Shown: positions 54,662 through 62,793 of the stretch, piece by piece
Layout: each line of letters starts with the position of its first letter
Position numbering within the stretch: the first letter of the stretch is position 1
NCBI GenBank assembly: GCA_019637995.1
Contig: JAHBUQ010000002.1
Location: 635,428-699,427, forward strand
DNA: 64,000 bases
Direction of reading: 5' to 3'
Origin: Ignavibacteriota bacterium
GTDB lineage: Bacteria; Bacteroidota; Ignavibacteria; Kapaibacteriales; UBA2268
The notes under the pieces: model-generated
Database searches by the model: none
The model's input: the letters and a program-made list of their open reading frames with translations, nothing else
What the model was told of the DNA's origin: nothing
Program-made: the position numbers and the translations under genes

Positions 54662-55147
54662 ATGGAAAATAAAGAAGTATATCTAAACGAAGGAGAAAAT
54701 AATATGATTGAAACTCCGCAAGAGTTAATTAATTCGACAATCGAAAGAGTTGAAAATATTCTGAAAGATAAATTTGAAGATTATCTTGCTTTTGGTAATG
54801 GTACTTTCACAATTTCACGTGGTGCATCTCAAGTTATGATAATCGTAAGACCATTTACTGAATCAGAAACAGTTATTGAGTGTATGGCAAATGTTGTCTC
54901 TGGTGCTGTAATATCTAATGATTTAATGCAATTTTTATTGCGAAAAAATGCTGAATTGCACTTTGGTGCTTTTGGCTTATTATTTGACAATTCAATAATC
55001 TTCCAGCATTCAATAGCAGGAACTAATGTTGATGCAAATGAGCTTGCTATTTCAGTAAATGCTGTTGCGATAATTGCTGACCACTATGTTGATGAAATTA
55101 TTTCTATGGCAGGCGGCTCACGCAGCGCCGAATCAAGTGAAGAATAA
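54662..55147 (+). CDS. YbjN/CesT-like small protein co-transcribed with pspA
   Basis: 161 residues, about 18 kDa, acidic. The predicted alpha/beta pattern (LINSTIERVENILKD, AFGNGTFTISRGASQVMIIV, FLLRKNAELHFGAFGLLFD) resembles the YbjN and type III chaperone-like fold; I am not certain of the family. Two starts are plausible: the ATG at 54662, with GGAG eight bases before it, and an in-frame ATG at 54704, also with AGGAG eight bases before it, so two isoforms may be made. A role in PspA function is suggested only by the shared transcript. Confidence 0.72.
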   Translation: MENKEVYLNEGENNMIETPQELINSTIERVENILKDKFEDYLAFGNGTFTISRGASQVMIIVRPFTESETVIECMANVVSGAVISNDLMQFLLRKNAELHFGAFGLLFDNSIIFQHSIAGTNVDANELAISVNAVAIIADHYVDEIISMAGGSRSAESSEE

Positions 55148-55163
55148 TTTTTTTTAAATGATG

Positions 55164-55212
55164 AACCCTTCGGCTTTTTTCAAAAGAAAATGCAGTCGAA
55201 GGGTTTATTTTT
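55164..55212 (+). terminator. terminator hairpin after the pspA operon
   Basis: Stem AACCCTTCG / CGAAGGGTT with an internal smaller hairpin in the loop, followed by a T-rich tract (TTTATTTTTT). Confidence 0.7.
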
Positions 55213-55265
55213 TAATACATGCAACTAAGAGCTGAACTGATGTTTGCACAAGTTGAATTAAATAC

Positions 55266-56246
55266 CTACTTAATTTCGAATTTGACTACACTATTTCTTA
55301 CAGGTTCAAGACTCATCAAATAGTCATATATAGCACCCAAATCTTCTTCATCCATTTTTGAGTATGCCGTCCAGGGCATCCATGTATTAAACTGATTTTC
55401 AGCTACTTTATGTGGTACATAATTACTGTCAGCATAAAGTTTAAACCTTAAAATAAACTGTTCTTTAGTCCAGCTCCCAATACCTGTTGATTTATCCGGA
55501 GTAATATTGGCAGAATTTACCTCGCCACCAGTCGGAACAATAAACTTAAATCCACCCGCAAAATCCATCCCCGGTATAGGTTCTCCCTTTTCTGCAGGAG
55601 TATGGCAATCACCGCATGCAGAAGCCATCGTCATATATCTGCCGTATTCGACAGAGTTGGATTTGTCCGGAATTTTCGAAAATTCAGCAGGCTTTGGAAT
55701 TGTTTTAATAATAAAATTAAGCGGAAATTTTGGCACTGATTCAGGAGTTTCACTTTCGATTGGTTTTAATGTACGCATATATGCAATAATCGAGTAAATA
55801 TCTTCTCTATCCATTTTACCATAATTAAGATAGGGCATAACCGGAAATAATGCTCTTCCATCTTTATTAACACCGGTTGTAATCGCTCTGAGAATTTCTC
55901 CGTCTGTCCATTCAGCAAGGTTAGCGGGTGTAAGATTAGACGCATAATAATTGCCGGGGAATCCCATTTCTTCGACAAACTCATCGAAATTACCACTTGC
56001 AAGCATTTCAATCTTTGGTGGAGCTGAAAATGTTGTCCAGTCCCTTGTAGTGTGGCAGTCGCCGCACATTGTAACATGGTGGAACAAATATTCACCTCTT
56101 TCAAGCCGTGCCGGAGTAATCTCGATTGTGATATCCTCAGGCTCACCTACCGAGGGTAGAGCGAGTGAAAAATAGCCGAGAAATGCTATAATTAATAAGG
56201 CGATAAGAATCGCAGCATATATTAGAATTCGTAAAAGCAGTTTCAT
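55266..56246 (-). CDS. di-heme membrane-anchored cytochrome c
   Basis: 326 residues. An N-terminal helix (LRILIYAAILIALLIIAFLG) anchors it in the inner membrane. Two haem sites: CGDCHTTRDW (about 60) and CGDCHTPAEKG (about 209), each followed by a Met-containing segment (FPVMPYLNYGKM, TWMPWTAYSKM) that can supply the axial ligand. The spacing resembles cytochrome subunits of alcohol/aldehyde dehydrogenases. The presence of a c-type cytochrome beside anaerobic ferredoxin enzymes suggests facultative or microaerobic respiration. Monocistronic; partner not adjacent. Confidence 0.9.
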   Translation of the reverse strand: MKLLLRILIYAAILIALLIIAFLGYFSLALPSVGEPEDITIEITPARLERGEYLFHHVTMCGDCHTTRDWTTFSAPPKIEMLASGNFDEFVEEMGFPGNYYASNLTPANLAEWTDGEILRAITTGVNKDGRALFPVMPYLNYGKMDREDIYSIIAYMRTLKPIESETPESVPKFPLNFIIKTIPKPAEFSKIPDKSNSVEYGRYMTMASACGDCHTPAEKGEPIPGMDFAGGFKFIVPTGGEVNSANITPDKSTGIGSWTKEQFILRFKLYADSNYVPHKVAENQFNTWMPWTAYSKMDEEDLGAIYDYLMSLEPVRNSVVKFEIK

Positions 56247-56431
56247 TAAGAATACCTTATTGTAATGTTACACAAACTATAAATTAAATTATAATATTAA
56301 AAATTATAATTTCGGATATAGTAAAATTAATAAAAAAATATCAAAAAATAGAATTAAAATAAAGAAAAAGTAAAAAAAACTTTATTTAATGCCAATAATT
56401 TCTTAATTTTGAATAGCTAAAGAGGTTTCAT

Positions 56432-56764
56432 TTGAGTATTTTAAACAAAATCAGACAATTTATTATTTCGCTTGAGCTATCCGAGCTTTTAATTGAGTTT
56501 GTTCGGATATACAGGTGGATTATATTTATTGTTATTTTTGTTGCTTCATTGTGGGTTTTACTATTGGTTACAAATGTTCGTAATATTAATTCCTTGCTGT
56601 CAGACATCAGGCAACTTGAGAAGGAATCCGGACGTCTTGAAAATTTGAATGAAAGATATTTATACGAAATTGTCAAATTGCAGTCTGCCGATAGAATCAT
56701 ACATCTGGCAGAAGAACAATTAAATATGGAGCAATCGCAAAAAGCTCCTGATATATTGAAATAA
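56432..56764 (+). CDS. ftsL: FtsL-like cell division protein
   Basis: 110 residues: short cytoplasmic part, one membrane helix (WIIFIVIFVASLWVLLLV, about 29-46) and a periplasmic coiled coil (LLSDIRQLEKESGRLENLN), ending at LQSADRIIHLAEEQLNM. The architecture and position directly before the ftsI-type gene identify FtsL, a septal synthase activator. Start is TTG at 56432, backed by AGAGG six bases upstream. Confidence 0.82.
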   Translation: MSILNKIRQFIISLELSELLIEFVRIYRWIIFIVIFVASLWVLLLVTNVRNINSLLSDIRQLEKESGRLENLNERYLYEIVKLQSADRIIHLAEEQLNMEQSQKAPDILK

Positions 56765-56785
56765 CACCGAGCCATCAAAAAAATT

Positions 56786-58915
56786 ATGGATAATGATAAT
56801 AATACAAATATTGATTTAGAGGAAATCCGCAAGAAGAAATTCTGGAAATTCTGGCTTGTAATGCTATTACTCAATATAGGTTTGTTTGCAGTAATTTACA
56901 GAATGATTAATGTTCAGATAATTCATGCAGATAAGTACAAACAAATGGCAAAGCGCCAGCATGAGTCCAAAATCAACTTGTCTGCACAGCGTGGTAAAAT
57001 TTTTGACAGATACGGAAGGCTGATTGCTTCAAATCTCGAATCAGTTTCAATTGCAGTTGATCCTAATTTACTGAAAAATAAAGGTAAGCTTGCCGATATA
57101 CTTTTTGAGGATGTGAACATTCCGCGAGAGAAGACAATTAATAAAATCAATTCTGCTAAAGGTTCATTTGTATGGCTGGCGAGAGGTTTGTTTCCGGAAA
57201 AGTTGAAACGTGTCGAGGAAATGAACGAAAAAGGAGTGATACTAATTAAAGAGCCGCGCAGGATATATCACTATGGACTTGTGTGCTCTCAGGTTGTCGG
57301 CTTTACTGATATTGATAATAATGGTCTGTCAGGTGTCGAACTTCTTCATGATAGTCTTTTGAAAGGTACAAACGGCTATATGTTGATGTATCGTGACGGT
57401 CGTCAAAGGCTTCGACCTGCGGCGGATCTTCCTGTTTATCTGCCGATTGACGGATATTCACTTCAACTTACTATTGATATTGAATTTCAAAGAATTGTTG
57501 AATATGAGCTAATGAAAGGTGTTCAAAAAGCTGATGCTGAAGCAGGAACTGTAATTGCTATTGAGCCATCAACCGGCGAAATACTGGCAATGGCAACATA
57601 TCCGACTTATGACCCGCATAATCCCCAAAGCAATAATATCGGAAGTATGAGGATGCGTGCAATTACGGACACTTACGAACCCGGCTCTACATTCAAAATT
57701 ATAACTGCTGCGGCAGCTTTGGAGGAGAATCTTGTTCATGAAGAAGACAAGTTCAATGGTTATGGCGGAGCTATGCAATTCAGGAGCTTCGTTATAAGGG
57801 ATGTTCACGGAGTTGGGACTGTTACATTTCAGGAAGCTATGCAGCATTCAAGTAATATTATAATGTCGAATGTCGCCAATATGATTCCTGATAATACTTT
57901 TTACAAATATATACGAGATTTCGGTTATGGAATAAAATCAGGTATAGATTTCCCCGGTGAAGCACCCGGCAAACTTGCAAAACCTGAAGAATATAATGCC
58001 GCATCTAAAAGATATATGGGATTTGGCTATGGATTATCTGCTACTCCGCTTCAGATAACAAACTCTTACGCTACAATAGCCAACAAGGGGCAAATGATGA
58101 AGCCCTATTTGATTAAATCAATAAACGACCTTTCCGGCAATAGTGTTTATAAAGCTAATCCCGAAATAATCAGACGAGTTATTTCAGAAAATACTGCCTT
58201 AAGACTTAATGAAATGCTCAAAGGAGTTGTTAACAAAGGAACAGGAAAAGGTGTACGAGTGGATAATCTTCAGGTATGCGGAAAAACTGGTACAGCTCAG
58301 CAAATTGAAAATGGTTCATATTCCAAATCAAATTATACAGCATCATTTGCAGGATTTTTCCCTGCCGAAAACCCGAAAGTTGCGATGATTGTCATCCTCG
58401 ATAAGCCTCGTTCTTCAATTTACGGGGGAGCAGTTTCAGGTCCGATATTTAAGAATATCGCTCTCAGATGGGCTTCTGTTTCAGATGAAATTAAAAGCGG
58501 TAACCTTCTCGAATTTGCAAAGATTGATACTCTTGAAGTTGAGTTGCCTGATGAGTTCACTGTTCCGAATTTAGTCGGAAAATCTAAGGAAGAAGCCCTT
58601 AAAATTGCAACACTCACTGGTTTTAAGTTGACTATGAACGATACAAAAGGCAATAAAATTGCATCTCAGAATCCACAATATGGCAGCAAATTAACTAAAG
58701 AACAGGCTATTGACGTGCTTTTTGATGCTGAAATAGTCGCAAGTGACTCTGCTAAAGCAAAACCTGACTTGATAGGGCTACCATTGAGATATGCACTTTC
58801 ACTTCTTAATTCCCAATCCGTTAAATCCAAAGTATTTGGAAGCGGTACGGTACGAAAGCAGATCTGGGAAAATATCGGAAAAGAAAATGAAATATGTATC
58901 CTGCACTGCAATTAA
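56786..58915 (+). CDS. ftsI: penicillin-binding protein (FtsI/SpoVD type) with PASTA domains
   Basis: 709-residue septal peptidoglycan transpeptidase. Membrane helix 21-42 (FWLVMLLLNIGLFAVIYRMI); dimerisation domain with RGKIFDRYGRLIASN. Transpeptidase motifs: EPGSTFKI (Ser near 299), HSSNII (near 353), CGKTGTAQQ (near 498). Two C-terminal PASTA domains start at VPNLVGKSKEEALKIA and PDLIGLPLRYALSLL. PASTA-bearing FtsI is common in Bacteroidota and Chlorobiota. It follows ftsL by 21 bp; murE, normally next, is absent. Confidence 0.95.
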   Translation: MDNDNNTNIDLEEIRKKKFWKFWLVMLLLNIGLFAVIYRMINVQIIHADKYKQMAKRQHESKINLSAQRGKIFDRYGRLIASNLESVSIAVDPNLLKNKGKLADILFEDVNIPREKTINKINSAKGSFVWLARGLFPEKLKRVEEMNEKGVILIKEPRRIYHYGLVCSQVVGFTDIDNNGLSGVELLHDSLLKGTNGYMLMYRDGRQRLRPAADLPVYLPIDGYSLQLTIDIEFQRIVEYELMKGVQKADAEAGTVIAIEPSTGEILAMATYPTYDPHNPQSNNIGSMRMRAITDTYEPGSTFKIITAAAALEENLVHEEDKFNGYGGAMQFRSFVIRDVHGVGTVTFQEAMQHSSNIIMSNVANMIPDNTFYKYIRDFGYGIKSGIDFPGEAPGKLAKPEEYNAASKRYMGFGYGLSATPLQITNSYATIANKGQMMKPYLIKSINDLSGNSVYKANPEIIRRVISENTALRLNEMLKGVVNKGTGKGVRVDNLQVCGKTGTAQQIENGSYSKSNYTASFAGFFPAENPKVAMIVILDKPRSSIYGGAVSGPIFKNIALRWASVSDEIKSGNLLEFAKIDTLEVELPDEFTVPNLVGKSKEEALKIATLTGFKLTMNDTKGNKIASQNPQYGSKLTKEQAIDVLFDAEIVASDSAKAKPDLIGLPLRYALSLLNSQSVKSKVFGSGTVRKQIWENIGKENEICILHCN

Positions 58916-58926
58916 GGTATGACGAA

Positions 58927-59793
58927 ATGGATGATATATTAGAAAATCTAAAAATCAGAAAATTAAATTTATCTGAAGTCCGAAGACTTGTTTACTGGGC
59001 TGAGTTAGAGGGTTGGAATCCATCAGATGAAGATGCGGAAGCATTTTATGAGACAGACCCTGAAGGATTCGTAGGTTATTTCTTTGATAATGAAATGATT
59101 GCCGGTGGCTCGATTGTTTCTTATAATGACGATTTTGGTTTTATGGGTTTTTTTATAGTCAAACCGGAATATCGCTCTAAGGGTATTGGCAGAAAGCTAT
59201 GGTATGAAAGGCGCAATATGCTTATTAGCAGACTCAAGCCGGGAGCAACCATAGGTATGGATGGAGTTGTTGCAATGCAGCCATTCTATGCAAAAGGCGG
59301 GTTTGAACTTGCTTTTCGGGATGAAAGATTCGAAAGAATTGGTGGAGGTTACAATTATGACAATCGAATTATAGAATTTTCTGCAGATGATTTAGAAATA
59401 ATTCTCGAGTATGACAAAAAATGCTTCGGATATGAACGCAGAAAGTTCATGAACAGATGGATCAATCTTAACGAAAGCAAACGCTTTATGTTCATAGATG
59501 ATGGTCAATTACGTGGTTTTGCCATTACTCGTCGGGTAAAAAAGGGCTTTAAGATTTGTCCGCTTTTTGCAGATGATTCATTCATAGCTGATGAGCTTTA
59601 CAAAGCCTGTTTGAATTCAGCGCCGAATCTGCCTGTATATTTGGATATACCGGTTATAAATCCTGCAGCGGTTGAATTAGTTAAAAAGTACAACGCCACT
59701 TACGTCTTTGAGTGTGCAAGAATGTATTATGGTAGCAAACCTGAAATTGACATCAACAGCATTTATGGCATTACAACTTATGAATTAGGATAA
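58927..59793 (+). CDS. tandem-GNAT N-acetyltransferase
   Basis: About 288 residues from the ATG at 58927, which has AAGG nine bases upstream; the ATG at 58894 would overlap ftsI by 22 bp. The N-terminal GNAT domain has GFMGFFIVKPEYRSKGIGRKL, with the acetyl-CoA loop RSKGIG. A second, weaker GNAT-like half follows (GYERRKFMNRWI, LRGFAITRRVKKGF, VELVKKYNATYVFECARMY). This resembles the YitH/DUF1248-type double-GNAT proteins. Substrate unknown. Confidence 0.85.
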   Translation: MDDILENLKIRKLNLSEVRRLVYWAELEGWNPSDEDAEAFYETDPEGFVGYFFDNEMIAGGSIVSYNDDFGFMGFFIVKPEYRSKGIGRKLWYERRNMLISRLKPGATIGMDGVVAMQPFYAKGGFELAFRDERFERIGGGYNYDNRIIEFSADDLEIILEYDKKCFGYERRKFMNRWINLNESKRFMFIDDGQLRGFAITRRVKKGFKICPLFADDSFIADELYKACLNSAPNLPVYLDIPVINPAAVELVKKYNATYVFECARMYYGSKPEIDINSIYGITTYELG

Positions 59794-59904
59794 TACAAAT
59801 AAATTATGGTCTTTATAAACAAAACATCGAATCCAAATTACTAAAACTTTTTTGGCAAGTCATAAGATTCATTTGCGATTATAAAGTTTCAAAATTTTCG
59901 GTTA

Positions 59905-61176
59905 TCAGGCTTTTTTTACAGTAATCGTCATTGATTTAACAGCTATTGCTGTCACTTTTTCGTTGACCTGTATTGTATCCTCCGATATTGCCTGCCACAG
60001 CTCTCCCTGAATCAGAACTTTACCTCTTAGTCCGGGTTCTATCAGGGTTTTTGCTACTCCGACATCACCAATAATTGTATGTTCGCCTGTAACTTTTCTT
60101 TCCTTTTGTGCTTTTACCGCAAAGATAACAATTACTGCAAAGAGTGCAGTAGTTATAACGACCGCTGTAATAATAAGTCCCATAGATATTCTCATAAATT
60201 CAAAAGGTGAGTCAATAAGCATAATTGAACCAATCGTAAAGGAAATAATGCCTCCGATTGTCAAAACGCCATAACTTGTAACAAATATTTCTATTATGAA
60301 TAATACAATTCCAAGCACCATAAGTGCGAGCCCGACATAATTTATCGGCATCATTTGCAGAGAATAGGCCGCAAGAAGTATAGATATACCGCCAACAGTT
60401 CCGGGCACTATCGTTCCCGGGCTTTTTATTTCAAAGAATAAACCGTAAACTCCAACAAGAATCAAAATGTACGCTATATTGGGATTGCTGATAAATGCAA
60501 GCAGCGATTCTTTCCAGTTCATATCGCGGTAAATTATTTCAGCATCTTTGATGTCCAGTAAAAATTCCTTATCGTCAATATTTATCGGATGTGAATCGCA
60601 AAGCCGAACTAAATCATTTATATCTTTAGCAATATAATCAATTACGCCTTCTTCAAAAGCTTCGTTTTCAGTGGATGAGATACTTTCTCTTACGGCACGC
60701 TCAGCCCAATCAGCATTTTTATTTCGCTTCTGAGCAATAGTCCGCACAAAAGCTGCAGCGTCATTTTCCACTTTTTGACCCATTACCGTACTGTCACTTG
60801 TACCGCCAAGTCCTACCGGATGTGCCGCACCAATATTTGTTCCGGGAGCCATCACGGCAATATGACCTGCAAGGGTAATGAATACACCGGCAGAGCCTGC
60901 TCTGGCACCACCGGGAGCGACATATACAATCACGGGAATTTCGGAATCAAGTAAGTAGCTTGCTATATCACGGGTTGACTCAAGAAGTCCGCCGGGAGTA
61001 TTGAGTTTGATGATAAGGGCATTGCTTTTGATGTCTATTGCTTCATCCAAGCCATTGCGTATGTACATTGCAGTTGCAGGACCGATGCCGCTATTTATTG
61101 TAATGACAGTAACGGTATTGCTTTCGGCAATAATGCTCATACAGAAGAAAATCAGTATATATTTTAATGCTCTCAT
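59905..61176 (-). CDS. NfeD-family membrane-bound serine protease
   Basis: 423 residues. A signal peptide, then a ClpP-like serine protease domain (LIIKLNTPGGLLEST, the nucleophile in GGARAGSAGVFITLAG, APGTNIGAAHPV; catalytic Lys probably in KRNKNADWAERAV). Four or so membrane helices follow (residues 230-355), and a C-terminal OB-fold NfeD domain (GDVGVAKTLIEPGLRGKV). Full-length NfeD proteins work with stomatin/flotillin proteins in membrane quality control; no stomatin gene is adjacent here. Confidence 0.92.
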   Translation of the reverse strand: MRALKYILIFFCMSIIAESNTVTVITINSGIGPATAMYIRNGLDEAIDIKSNALIIKLNTPGGLLESTRDIASYLLDSEIPVIVYVAPGGARAGSAGVFITLAGHIAVMAPGTNIGAAHPVGLGGTSDSTVMGQKVENDAAAFVRTIAQKRNKNADWAERAVRESISSTENEAFEEGVIDYIAKDINDLVRLCDSHPINIDDKEFLLDIKDAEIIYRDMNWKESLLAFISNPNIAYILILVGVYGLFFEIKSPGTIVPGTVGGISILLAAYSLQMMPINYVGLALMVLGIVLFIIEIFVTSYGVLTIGGIISFTIGSIMLIDSPFEFMRISMGLIITAVVITTALFAVIVIFAVKAQKERKVTGEHTIIGDVGVAKTLIEPGLRGKVLIQGELWQAISEDTIQVNEKVTAIAVKSMTITVKKA

Positions 61177-61406
61177 CCTAAATTTGCTTTGTATTTGGAA
61201 TATTTATATTAGACAACATCTATATATTAATATTGTGAAAAATTTAAGATTTTTAAATTATATATTACTCTTTGTTTATCTAAAGTCATTGATTATGCAA
61301 ATGGATAAATTTATGTGTAAAAAATATATAATTATTTGGTTGTTATAAATTAATGTGTTAAATTGCATATTAAAATATTTAACATTTATATTTTTTGGAG
61401 GATTTT

Positions 61407-62715
61407 ATGAATAGAATTAATATACTTAATATCGCAAGTAGTTTTGCCCCCCCAATGCGTCATAATAACGCTGTTTTTCTGCTTTAGTATCTTTGATGTT
61501 AGTATGACCTATGCCCAACCTGTCATTATCGAAACACCTGAGCCGTGTGTCAATATTAATTACGCCAGTACTCCTGTAGATTGGGGAGAAAAAAAAGAAA
61601 AGCGTATATGTACTGACGATTTGTACAATTGGGGTGTTGATGATGGTTATGAAAAGTGTTGTTATACTATTGTGTATTACGAAGCTGTATTACATGGCGA
61701 ACAGACGACCCAATTTTTAAGTAACATAACCGCAATAATCTACGAAGGTGAAGACTGCAAATTAAGAACTAAAGGGGAAATTATACATAAGTTTCATGAA
61801 TGGCTCTATAAATCAAAGCCATACGGTTTTTTTAGTTATGAAACACACCCGTATGGAATAATAATCAATGGTTCATCAACAATGGATATGTATATTACTT
61901 CAGGAGGTTGTTTTCAAAAGAATGGGAATGGTGATATTGAATATACAAATGGAATTCCTAATTCCTGCAATTCTAGTGTATATTGTTGCAGATATAGCAA
62001 ACAAATTGATATTGAGAACGGAGTTGTACAAAGTGTAGATAGTTTGCTTCCGGGGAATCTAAACCCACAAATACTAGTTTATGATAATACTCCTAACCAA
62101 ATTAGTTGCCCAAGTAGCTGCAAACATACATGTGATAATGTAATGATGGAAGAAGCGATATTTTTATGTAATCCACCTTGCAATACAGGTTTCTGGAGTG
62201 CAGAAAAAACAAAAAAAATTGAAATTCCCGGATGTCCTAGCTGTACTGTTACAGTGGCATTTAGAACACGGACTACTTCTCCATGCCCGGAATTTGAATC
62301 AGAATCTTTTAATGATATTTACTTGGATAGAATAGAATTTTATGATTCATATATGGATCCATGCTATCATTGTCAGATGCCCGACCAATACATCCATTCT
62401 ACCGTGATGGACCACCTTATTAATAATGAATTTTCTCAATCACCAGGTCCAAATGAATGTGATGAATATTACAGGGTAATCCAATCAGCCTGTTGGCATG
62501 AACATTATCAGGATGGCGATCCATCAATTGATTTACCTCCAAAGAGGATTCTTCTTAAATGTGGTGATGACAATTGTTGTGTTCATCGTTACAAGCTGTG
62601 TAGAAATATTGAAGGTGACTTACTTCCTCCCGAATTATTAAGTTCTACTTCTACTTCACAAGGATGTCATTTTTACCCTTATCCTTGCATTTTTGTTTGC
62701 GAACCGTCAGAATAA
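61407..62715 (+). CDS. Cys-rich secreted protein, reading frame interrupted by a C7 tract
   Basis: The ATG at 61407 has GGAGG just upstream and starts a signal-peptide-like frame (MNRINILNIASSFA) that runs into CCCCCCC at 61447-61453 and stops soon after. Downstream of the tract the long frame (from 61444) continues the hydrophobic core and signal end, VIITLFFCFSIFDVSMTYAQ, then about 400 residues. With one C fewer the two join perfectly. The mature part is unusually Cys-rich (CCRYSKQ, CPSSCKHTC, CNPPCNTGFW, CGDDNCCVH), implying disulfides; no family recognised. An ATG at 61501 is a fallback start but lacks a signal core. The cause may be phase variation or an assembly error. Confidence 0.7.
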
Positions 62716-62793
62716 TTTTTTCAATCTGGGCTGTCTTATTGGTTATTTATTATTTTTACGGATGAGACAGTCCTTATTAATAGGATAAATGAA

